Translations under genes and position numbers: made by a program | In this document: positions 1 to 8,110 of the stretch, piece by piece | Layout of the letters: each line of letters opens with the position of its first letter | How positions within the stretch are numbered: position 1 is the stretch's first letter | The notes under the pieces: generated by a model | Database searches by the model: none | What the model was told of the DNA's origin: nothing | The model's input: only the letters and a program-made list of their open reading frames with translations | Origin: Suillus spraguei | Lineage: Eukaryota; Basidiomycota; Agaricomycetes; Boletales; Suillaceae | Reading direction: 5' to 3' | Length of the DNA: 15,721 nucleotides | Assembly: GCA_016800925.1 (NCBI GenBank) | Contig: JABCPU010001118.1 | Coordinates: 1-15,721 of the forward strand

Positions 1-283
1 GATCCGATACGCCCAAATTCAATAAACCCACATACTCCACAACATCCTCTACCCCGAAAGTTTCGGATCTTCCTAGTTGTTGGTACAGACGGAAAGCTAA
101 CCACCCAGGAGCGTCAGAGACGTTTTGACAAAAAGGCTCTGTATGTTCTGCGGCGGACCTGGTCACACTGCCCGGGAATGCACCAAATCCACTTCGCGCG
201 CTGCCAAAGGCCGCGCACTGTGCTCACTCCGGAAACGGAACCGGAAGCCTCGGATGAGGCAAAAAATTAGTCCGCGACCCTCC
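1..283 (+). pseudogene. gag: Gag 3' fragment, plus-strand arm with zinc knuckle
   Basis: This is the plus-strand copy of a Ty3/gypsy gag C-terminus. Read from 140 it gives a CCHC zinc knuckle (C-x2-C-x4-H-x4-C, CMFCGGPGHTAREC), the nucleic-acid binding motif of retroelement nucleocapsids. The frame is broken. Just before the knuckle there is one more A (near 131-134) than in the minus-strand copy, and a base is missing after the knuckle near 216. The fragment enters from outside the window and stops at the fold-back junction. No protease or reverse transcriptase follows it. It is a non-functional duplicate of 363-644, not a separate gene. Confidence 0.85.
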
Positions 284-309
284 TGACTCCGTACGGGATG
301 AGGGTCGCG
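273..309. repeat. Short perfect hairpin at the fold-back junction
   Basis: CGCGACCCTC at 273-282 and GAGGGTCGCG at 300-309 are perfect 10-bp complements separated by 17 bases. The second sequence recurs at 364-373, in the right arm. These short matches sit exactly where the large inverted repeat turns round, so they are candidate microhomologies for the event that made it. Confidence 0.85.
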
Positions 310-374
310 TTGGCCCAACCCGGCAACGGAACTAGATCAACGCTAACTCTTTGATCCTCATCGGAGGGTCGCGA

Positions 375-1665
375 CTAATTTTTTGCCTCATCCGAGGCTT
401 CCGGTTCCGTTTCCGGAGTGAGCATAGTAGCGCGGCCTTTGGCAGCGCGCGAAGTGGATTTGGTGCATTCCCGGGCAGTGTGACCAGGTCCGCCGCAGAA
501 CATACAGAGCCTTTTGTCAATACGTCTCTGACGCTCCTGGGTGGTTAGCTTTCCGTCTGCACAACAACGCTAGGAGATCCGAAACTTTCGGGGTAGAGGA
601 TGTTGTGGAGGATGTGGGTTTATTGAATTTGGGCGTATCGGATCCGGATGAGTTGGAGTTCGTCCGGTCGGATGTTGACTGCCTGGGAGGATTGGGAAGA
701 GGTGGTTTCTACTCTCTCGGGTGACTTCGCCCCTCCGTTCCCAGTAACGGGCGTCGATGGTCTGGGCGAGAGTCTTGAACTCCGAAAGGGTAGTGGGCTT
801 ACCCATGCGACTAATCTCATCTTTGATTCGGGCCGGAAGTCCATTGTAGAATTGGCTCGTAGGGCTCCGTCTCCCCATTCGCGTACTTGGGAGGCAAGTC
901 GCTGGAATTCTACAACGTACTTGTTGATCCGTTGTCCGTCACGCATGTGGAGTTGTTCTAACTGCATCTCTGCGTCTCGGAGGGATCGTGTGGTCCGAAA
1001 TTGGTTTGGAGCTCGAGCATGAACTCGGAGTAGTCATCCATCCAGTCCGGACGGTTGCTATATCCGTCCGAAAGGAGGTCCGGTTCAAACCATTCGAGAG
1101 CCATACCCTTAAGGTAGGATTGGGCGAAATTGACTTTAGCGCGTCCGGAACGGAAAGCGCTAGGTTTGCTCTGGAAGTTGAGCTCACATTGGACGAAGAA
1201 TGCCCGGAGCTTGCGAGGTTCGGACCCATCGAAGGTATCTGGCTCACGGACTTTGACTTTGCTATCATCCGAGGTGGGGGTGCGACGGCTACTGCGAGCG
1301 AGGTGGTTAATGGCTACGGATAGTTGGGCTAGGACCCGGTCCTGAGGGCTTAGGTGGATTTTATCTTCTTCGTCATCCAGGTCCTCGTTGTCCGGATCAT
1401 CAACTTCATCATCTGGTAGGTTACTGCGCAGCTCATCATCAAAGCGAATGGTCGGGCGCGAATTGGAGTCTGGGTTATCCGGGTTCCGAGTTGGTGTTAT
1501 CGGATCCGGTCTGGCTTGACGGGCGGAGATACTTTGACCTATGTCGCTCATGCTTGCGCGGCGTTGAGAGAAACTGGTAAATGTTTGGACGATGGGTGTG
1601 GGATCTCGTTGGATCGGACCAAGTCCGGCTCCTCGGAGTGTGTTCTGAGTTTTACGGGGAGGCAT
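375..1665 (-). pseudogene. gag: Ty3/gypsy chromovirus gag (broken)
   Basis: Gag is the structural protein of the retrotransposon particle. The start is the ATG complementary to 1663-1665 (MPPRKTQNTLRGAG). In order the sequence shows a Ser/Pro/Asp-rich N-terminus, a strongly acidic stretch at about residues 80-105 (DDEVDDPDNEDLDDEED), a conserved capsid-like block (FDGSEPRKLRAFF, then LKGMALEWFEPDLL, about residues 145-200), and a CCHC zinc knuckle at 464-506. It is not intact. A one-base loss near 978-981 ends the first frame after NFGPHDP. A second near 855-858 moves to the third frame, where QFYNGLPARIKDEISRMGKPTTLSEF continues. An in-frame TAG lies at 570-572. The natural end appears to be the TAG at 375-377, after Lys-Asn. 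About 430 codons in all, a usual gag size. No protease, reverse transcriptase or RNase H follows, because the fold-back duplication cuts the element there. The family call is by motif memory. Confidence 0.9.
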
Positions 1666-2465
1666 GATATGGGATGGTTGCTAAGTTACTCGGAAAGGTT
1701 TGAGTTCGAATATACTGTTAAGACTGTACTCAAGGGTAGAAAGATCCGAAGGGCTTTGGCCTCAGTTCGTACACTGTGCCCCTTTCTCGAGTAATGCCCC
1801 TTATTTCGGGAGGAGTTATTCGTCCGAAGACCCGGAGGGTTTGCGTGACGGATCCGGGCGTCCGAAGGTGTCGGATATGATACGTCCGAAGGTAATTCGG
1901 AACGTAAGGAGAGGACAGAGATTAAGGCTAGTTTCGGAATGAGTTCCTAACTAGAAACTAACGGAGATGGACTATCCGAAGATAGAGTCGGAGGTATAGA
2001 CTATAGGAATCAATCCTAAGTCTCGAAGGTGACTTTAAGCGGAGAGTGACTTAAGTCCGGAGGAGGCAGAATGAGTAGAATCTAAGATGATATTCGAACT
2101 AAGGTTCTACGGAGATCTACAAGTGGTTTATATACAGTAAGTATCTAAGACGGATAATCAGCAAGTCCGGGACCGAGGGCTATGTACGAAGTGTAACGGA
2201 AGTCTATTAGTTATTGCACAGCGGATCAGTAAGCATGAGTCGGAAATGAGCACAGGAAACGGGTCAGTAACACAGGACGGAAATATAAACAGCCGGAGTA
2301 CCGGTAGTAGGAGAAATGACGAAAGGAGATAGACGCAGGTGTTCACCAGGGAGTTAAGGTGCGAGAAGTGAGTACATTCGGATGGGTGGTCCGGACAGGA
2401 TCTGTGGACCGGACGGATATGGAAACGATCGGATCTGGGCGGATATGATCGGATCTGAGATTAGA
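1666..2465 (-). mobile_element. Leader and 5' LTR of the gag element (boundaries approximate)
   Basis: Immediately upstream of gag, with no other gene, lies about 800 bp that is pyrimidine-rich on the gag-sense strand, as expected for a long terminal repeat promoter region. A TATA-like box is present at 2125-2134. The block at 1752-1809 is clearly related to 3653-3708, which supports a dispersed LTR family. The inner end may be near 1680 (sense ...GTAACTTAGCA), leaving only about 14 bases before the ATG. The outer end is unclear: either near 2271, where the sense strand reads TGTTACTGACCC, or near 2465, where GGATCTG/GGAC-rich sequence gives way to AT-rich DNA. I could not identify a standard tRNA primer-binding site, so self-priming as in Tf1-type chromoviruses is possible but unproven. 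Confidence 0.6.
2125..2134 (-). promoter_or_regulatory. TATA-like box of the gag-element LTR
   Basis: The minus strand reads TATATAAACC, a good TATA match about 460 bases upstream of the gag ATG, within the LTR. It would direct transcription toward gag. Activity is not shown, and the gag downstream is broken. Confidence 0.45.
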
Positions 2466-3540
2466 AGTATGGTATATGACATTAACCTTCACTCAACATC
2501 CAGTTCAATCTCGACCATCTTATCATGGATGCCCTCCTGTTGCTTCTCAATCATTTTTAAAGTTTTTCAATGTCTTATCATTGCATAAATGGCCAGCCCT
2601 GCTCAGACATCAACAGTAGTACACTCCCACATGTGTCATATGCAAAGGATCAGTTGTATATAGGCCACAAATCTGATATGTCATGTACAGGGGATATTTC
2701 TACTGATAAGAAGCCTACATAATAATCAAGCTTGTGATAAGTGATCTGATGCGTGATTTACCTCTCATATATGTCCCTAATGATGTATTGAAGTTTTAGA
2801 AAGATCCATGAAGGACTGACTGAATGATAAGTAAAATGACATATGTGTGAAAAGTGACAATTGACATCTTTTTACACAAAGTCACATTTATATATGTACA
2901 GTTTAAATATTTCATTCAAAATATGTAAGATACATGTTAGACTACTAAAGGAACCTATACTGCATATTGCCCTGAGGTTGGAGGGTGGTGAAAGGGATGT
3001 GGTGTATATCTCAGTTGACCCAGCGTCAAAGTCCTACAACTGCCCAACTGACCATTTTCGATATTTTGGGACTTTGAACTTTCCCACAGTCAATTTCTTA
3101 TCTATTTCACTTCCTCAGCACTCAATTCTTGTTGGATGGTTTTATAAATTTAGATATATCATAGTGAATGTATTTTAAATCTACTCCAGGTGTCTGATTA
3201 ATAAACTTTGATGTTTTGAAAGTATGGGCTCCTTATCAGTAGAAATAGTAAGCATTCACACTAGTTCAAAACTCCGGCCTATTTTAAGCTGATCCTTGTC
3301 ATACAAAGCAAGTATATATGGTATTATAATGATATATGAAGAGGCTGTATTATTTATGCAAGAGTAAGATACTGAAAACATTAAAAGTGTGAGAAATGCG
3401 ACTTTCTATGTTTTTGTTCTTGGATGTTGAGGTGAAGGTTAAAGGGTCTTGTGAGGAGGTTGGCATAATTGCATAGTAATTGATGTATATACAATTTTTT
3501 TCAATGAATGTTACCTCTGCCAGAAGCAAATTATTGAATC
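2466..3540. other. AT-rich intergenic stretch without recognisable genes
   Basis: About 1.1 kb of AT-rich DNA. The longest open stretch (2861-3178, plus, 105 codons) has a start codon but no family motif I recognise and no splice-site pattern that extends it convincingly. No RNA gene, terminal repeat or tandem array was seen. It separates the gag element from the next decayed LTR. Confidence 0.5.
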
Positions 3541-3577
3541 ACTGAGTGCTGAGTGCCGAAACTCAAAACTGTTATGG

Positions 3578-3621
3578 CCATGCAAAACCAGAGGCTATTC
3601 AGAAGTTCCAGCTTTGCATGG
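3578..3621. repeat. 9-bp inverted repeat
   Basis: CCATGCAAA (3578-3586) and TTTGCATGG (3613-3621) are perfect complements with a 26-base loop. It lies at the inner edge of the decayed LTR-like fragment. No function can be assigned. Confidence 0.7.
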
Positions 3622-3963
3622 GGTCGTACTGGAGGGTCATACTAATTCATGGGGGCTTGGCCTCAGCTTGTGCGCTGTGCCCCTTGCCTGAGTACATGCC
3701 CCTAATTTCATATGAAGTCCAAAGAAGAGTTCTTGTGAAGTCCGAGGGAGAACCTTGGAGGAACTCTTGGGCTGGATTGCTCCATAGAGCGCCAATAAAC
3801 TTCTGGAGAAGTGTAGAAAACTATGCCGCAGGTAGGCAGAGATAGAGGTAAGACTACTGGGACAAGTCCCAAGTAGAATGGGTGAAGGGAAGACCACTGG
3901 ATGAAGTCTAGGGCAGGATTGGAGCAAGGCTCCAGGGGGAAATATGATCCACAGGAGGTCAAG

Positions 3964-4075
3964 GATAGGACAGGACAGGACAAGAGGTCCAGAGATAGGA
4001 GGTCCGGAGGATGAGGAGTGGAGGAACGCAGAAATGGAGGAGTGGAGGAGTGGAGAAATGGAGGAGTGGAGCTCT
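3964..4075 (+). repeat. Purine-rich simple repeats
   Basis: A run of GGACA units (about 3964-3982) is followed by irregular GGAGGAGTGGAG/AAATGGAGG units to about 4075. The plus strand is nearly all purine here. It lies inside the decayed LTR-like region and is probably low-complexity expansion. Confidence 0.75.
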
Positions 4076-4279
4076 GTGGATTTGGGGGGAAGTATTGCCC
4101 TACTATGGAGGAGTAGGTCCGGAGATTATGTAAGGAAGGTACAGGCTACTACGGATGAAGTCCGGAGTAGAAACAAACAGAGGAAGACTACCAAAGGTAG
4201 AGCTGGAGGTGAACAGAGATAAAGACTGGAGTTTGGACAAAGTTCGGAAAGTATAATATAACAAAGGGTCAAAGGTCCG

Positions 4280-4700
4280 GCCTAGGGAATACTAATTTTA
4301 CATGATATACATTTTTGCGAGTTTCTGTCACATACTGTATTTCACACCCCATCTCCACTATGATCTCTGGCCCTGATCTCCATATTTCCGGACCTCCGGA
4401 CCTCCACAGCTAGCCTGCCAACCCTAAATTTGGGATTTGGATCTCAGGTCTTGGTACTCAACACTCAGTGAACTGTGTAAGGAAATAGAAATTGTACATG
4501 ATACAGATGTTTGCGAGTTTTGAAATTTCAAGTTTTGGGTCTCGGGCTTCGGCACTCAGCACTCAGCACTCAGCACTTCATACATTGCCAGGAATTCAGG
4601 ATTTGGGTCTCAGGTCTTGTTACTTGACAATTGGTGAACTGTGTAAGGAAATAGAAAATTTACATGATATACATTTTGTGAGTTTCAAGTTTTAAATGTG
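4280..4700 (+). repeat. Satellite, proximal part: diverged units of about 165-197 bp
   Basis: The landmark TACATGATA...TTTGCGAGTTT recurs near 4299, 4495 and 4660. GAACTGTGTAAGGAAATAGAAA recurs just before the last two, with GGTCTTG..ACTC stretches between. Spacings are about 196 and 165 bp. It leads straight into the main satellite and shares its CACTC/GGCACTC words, so it looks like an older or variant part of the same array. Confidence 0.75.
4552..4578 (+). repeat. Heptamer microsatellite (GCACTCA) x4
   Basis: Four consecutive 7-base units, GCACTCA, inside the proximal part of the satellite. A small local slippage expansion of the array's CACTC word. Confidence 0.9.
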
Positions 4701-7060
4701 TGGATCAAATTCCTTTTATTGTCTCACATTTTTCTGAGTCCCGAGTGCAGAATCACGAGTGCCAAACCTTGAAATTGTGGACTACCAGATGTCAGAGTTC
4801 GGGGTTCAGCACTAAAAATGTGTGGGTCAAAGTCTTTTTATTGCCTCACATTGATTCACACATTTTGAGTGCCGAACCCTGAACCCCGGCACCTGGCACT
4901 CAGGACTCGACACAAAATGTAAAGAATTTGAAACCTATCTGTTGAGTCACCTTGTGCTGGGTGCCGGGTAACAATGTGAAACATATCAATCCATACATCT
5001 TAAGTGCCAAACCCCGAACGCCGGCACCCGGGACTCGGGACTCATCACCATGTGAAAAATATGATCTACATATTTTAAGTGCTGAACCCCAACCCCTGGC
5101 ACCCAGGACTTAGAACAATGTGAGGCAATACAGAGATATTGATTCACACATATTGAGTGCCAACCCCGAACTCTGGCACCCGGCACTCGGGACTCGGGCC
5201 TTGGGACTCATAACAATGTGAAAGATATCGATGCACATATTTAGACACCAAACCCTGAACTCCAGCACCCGGCAGTCGGGAATCGGGACTCAGGCCTCAT
5301 AACAATGTGAAAGATATTGATCCACATATTTTAACACCGAACCCCAAACCCCAGCACCTGGGAGTTAGAACAATGTGAGGCAATCCAAAGATATTGATTT
5401 ACACATGTTGAGTGCTGAACCCCGAACTCCGGCACCCAGGAGTTAGAACAATGTGAGGCAATACAAAGATATTGATTTACACATGTTGAGTGCCGAACCC
5501 CAAACTCCGGCACCCGGCACTCGGGGATCAGGATTCGGGACTCATAACAATGTGAAAGATATCGATCCACATATTTTATGTGCTGAACCCTGAACTCCGG
5601 CACCCGGGAGTTAGAACAATGTGAGGCAATACACAGATATTGATTTACACATGTTGAGTGCCGGACCCTGAACTCCGGCACCCGGCACTCGGGACTCAGG
5701 CCTTGGAACTTATAACAATGTGAAAGATGTCGATGCACATATTCTATCACTGAACCCCAAACCCTGGCACCGGGAGTTAGAAATATGTGAGGCAATACAA
5801 AGATATTGATTTACACGTGTGGAGTGCTGAACCCCGAACTTCGGCACCCGGCAGTTGGGAATCTGGACTCGGGACTCATAACCATGTGAAAGATATCGAT
5901 TCACATATTTGACCACCCAACCCTGAACCCCAGCACCCGGGAGTGAGAACAATGTGAGTCAATACAAAGATATTGATGTACACATGTTGAGTGCCAAACC
6001 CTGAACTCCAGCACCCGACACTCGGGACTCGGGACTTGGTACTCATAACAATGAGATAGATATCGATCCACATATTTTAACACTGAACCCCGAACACCGC
6101 CACCCATGAGTTAGAACCATGTGAGGCAATACAAAGTTGAGTCCCGAATTATGATCACTGAGTGCCGGCTTACCATGTGAGGCAATACAAAGATATTGAT
6201 TTACACATGTTGAGTGCCGAACCCCGCGCTCCGGCACCTGGGAGTTAGCACAATGTGAGGCAATACCATGATATTGATTTACACATGTTGAGTGCCGAAC
6301 CCCAAGTGCCGGAGCTCGGGGTTCGGCAGTCAAAACAATGTGAAAGACCTCAATCCACATATTTTATGTGCCGAACCCTGAACTCCGGCACCTGGCACTC
6401 GGGACTCGGGACTTGGTACTCATAATGTGAAAGATCTTGAGCAACATATTGTCAGTGCTGAACCCTGAACCCCGGCACCCAGCACTCGTGACTCGGGACT
6501 CAGAACAATGTGAGGCAATAGACACCTATTGATCCACACATTCTAAGTGCCGAACTCCGAACTCCGAAATCTGGTAGTCTACTATTTAGGGGTTCGTGGT
6601 TTGGTACTCGGGCTTTTGCACTTGAGACCGAAAACAATGTTAGGCAATAAAATGACTTTGATCCACACATTTTTGGTAGATATCTTTTTCATCTCAAATC
6701 TTGAATCTCGAGTGCCGAACCCCGAATCCCGAAATCTGGTAGTCTACAATTTCGGGGTTCGGTCCTCGGGACTCAGACACATGTCAGGCAACAACAAAAC
6801 TTTGATCCACACATTTTTGGTAGATGTCTGTTTTGTCTTGAATCTCGAGTTTCTAGTTTCTAGTTTCTAGTTTCGGTACTCTGCACCCGCACCCGGCACT
6901 CGGCACTAGATGACTCCACACATGAACTTTAAATCTTTCACCTTGTGTGTTGTGTTTCGGGTGTCCGGGTATCCGGAATTCAGGAAATCTCTAGTTTGAA
7001 TCTCCAGTTTCGAGTTCCTGGATTCGGGACTTGACACCCGGCACCCGGCACCTCAATTAT
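4700..7060 (+). repeat. Main satellite array with dimeric period of 166-168 bp
   Basis: The array alternates two kinds of monomer, both anchored on AATGTGA. One continues GAAAGATATCGATCCACAT; the other continues GGCAATACAAAGATATTG and ends ACACATGTTGAGTG. Each is followed by GTGCCGAACCCCGAAC..CCGGCACC. Anchors at 5549, 5618, 5717, 5784, 5883, 5951, 6050 and 6118 give alternating spacings of 69, 99, 67, 99, 68, 99 and 68, a dimer of 166-168 bp. Outside this core, spacings vary between 56 and 98. The long monomer has about 31 extra bases built from CACTCGGGACTCGGGACTC. GTGCCG...CGGCAC within each unit can fold into a hairpin. Because the dimer is near a multiple of three, long minus-strand open frames appear (for example 5331-5795), but their translation simply repeats and looks like a by-product. 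Confidence 0.93.
6848..6874 (+). repeat. Heptamer microsatellite (TAGTTTC), about 4 units
   Basis: GTTTC followed by repeated TAGTTTC near the right end of the satellite array, where the regular dimers have already broken down. A local slippage expansion. Confidence 0.85.
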
Positions 7061-7213
7061 CGATGAATGTCAGACATGATGAATTCAGGTTTTCATGCTT
7101 CAGGGTTTAGATTTTGGTGGTCGATGGTAGGTATATGCACTCATAGGGTGCATGTATCCTATGTGTTTGATTCTCTGGTGGCTACATCAGCTGTATGTCT
7201 TTATGATACATAT

Positions 7214-7700
7214 CTAGGCCCACCCGTATATGTAATATATTTTACCTCGGCCCACCCGTCTATGTAAAATTCCCCCACGTCAGCCCACCTGTCTATGCAA
7301 TAAATATTTTACTGCACCCTCAGCCCACCCGTATATGTAATATTCTCTCCCCTCGGCCCACCTGTATATGTAATATTCTCTCACCTCGGCCCACCCGTAT
7401 ATGTAATATTCTCTTACCTCGGCCCACCTGTCTATGCAATAATATTTGCCTTGCATCTCTCTTCAGCCCAGCTGTCTATAATATCCTACTCTACATACTA
7501 CCCAGATGGGCCCACCCATCTCTGTCAGGGATGATATCCCCCTGGCCCATCTGTCAACATCAGAAATCATGTTTCCCTCGGCCCACCCGTCTCTCCCGAA
7601 AATACAAGTCTCCCGGCCCACCCGTCTCCATTGGAAATAATTTTCCCCCTGGCCCATCCATCAACATTGAGGATATACATAACCTCGGCCCATGGTCCGC
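7214..7700 (+). repeat. Minisatellite, 33-bp units passing into 35-36-bp units
   Basis: The word GCCCA(C/T) recurs at 7218, 7250, 7283, 7323, 7356, 7389, 7422, 7466, 7510, 7545, 7581, 7616, 7652 and 7688. The first half steps by 32-33 bp (with 40 and 44 bp exceptions) and carries CCCGTATATGTAATATTCTC. The second half steps by 35-36 bp and carries CCCGTCTC or CATC with TCCCCC. There are about 14 units. It ends about 90 bp before the chromovirus pol remnant begins. No protein motif is seen on either strand. Confidence 0.92.
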
Positions 7701-7822
7701 TGGCCTGTCTTTGACGGGATATTATGTGGGTCGGGTGACCCGTATAGTACGGAGTTTGTCACTGAAGGGGCTCCCCCTCTTCACCACCCCTCTTCCCTAT
7801 TCCTGCTCCCATATCTAATTGA

Positions 7823-8012
7823 CCCTTTGCTCACTGTTTGGTTGATCTTATCACCAATTTACCCCTCTCCGACAGCTTTGACAGCATTATGGTTGTGGTC
7901 AACCATGGACTTTTGAAGGGGGCAGTTTTTACCCCTTGTCTCAAAACAATAGACGCTGAAGGTGTCGCCAATATTCTTTTCTCCAAAGTTTTCTCTAGAT
8001 ATGGACTTTATA
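7823..8012 (+). pseudogene. Integrase catalytic-core fragment (N-part)
   Basis: Translated from 7823 this reads [33 protein letters not shown] and continues through [27 protein letters not shown]. This is the beginning of the catalytic core of a Ty3/gypsy integrase, which joins element DNA to the chromosome. The Asp in VDLIT (codon 7844-7846) is the first residue of the DDE triad. Homology fades after RYGLY. The SDRGPQF block with the second Asp, and the block with the catalytic Glu, are missing, so roughly 200 residues were lost before or with the LTR insertion at 8111. An in-frame TGA lies just upstream at 7820-7822. Confidence 0.88.
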
Positions 8013-8110
8013 CCATGCATCATGCCATGCGCTTGCAAGTCGCAGGAACACTAAGTCTTACATACAGTATGTTTGACTGGGGATGGTCAATATTCAAAGT
8101 GCCCAGTGGA

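Larger units (their letters stand above)
1..644. repeat. Large inverted repeat (gag 3' end), arms 1-283 and 363-644
   Basis: The left arm (1-283) is close to the reverse complement of 363-644, leaving a 79-bp spacer at 284-362. Both arms carry the zinc-knuckle end of the same gag gene in opposite directions, so the two 3' ends face each other. The arms differ by a few substitutions and small indels, for example around 65-92 versus 554-580, a run of five A in the left arm against four at the equivalent place in the right, and an extra C near 272. Since base 1 is still inside the left arm, the repeat probably continues beyond the window. A transcript through it would fold into a hairpin of about 280 bp. 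A 10-bp sequence (GAGGGTCGCG) occurs at the junction at 300-309 and 364-373, with its complement at 273-282. Confidence 0.95.
3570..4260 (-). mobile_element. Decayed LTR-like fragment related to the gag-element LTR
   Basis: Positions 3653-3708 align with 1752-1809 inside the LTR of the gag element: both share GGCCTCAG, CTGTGCCCC, GAGTA and ATGCCCC in the same order and spacing. The rest of both regions is purine-rich on the plus strand, so the orientation matches (minus-sense). The fragment is diverged, and neither its ends nor a target duplication could be found. No gag or pol coding lies next to it, so it may be a solo LTR or a truncated copy. It carries a GA-rich tract and several TCCGGA motifs. 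Confidence 0.55.

Noticed and set aside
648..1345. Plus-strand open frames across the gag region
   Set aside because: They are antisense to conserved gag blocks and have no motifs of their own.
1700..1720. tRNA-like GTTCGAAT word
   Set aside because: No cloverleaf or acceptor stem could be drawn around it; it lies within the LTR.
2861..3178. 105-codon plus-strand open frame as a gene
   Set aside because: AT-rich, no recognisable domain and no supporting splice or context evidence.
4986..6360. Series of minus-strand open frames in the satellite as genes
   Set aside because: Their translations repeat the satellite unit in different frames and share no motif beyond that repeat.
7214..7700. 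CRISPR-like array
   Set aside because: The 33-36-bp units abut directly, without unique spacers, and they drift in sequence and length. The context is a eukaryotic retroelement region.
7823..8012. Functional integrase
   Set aside because: The second Asp and the Glu of the DDE triad are missing and two LTRs split the gene.
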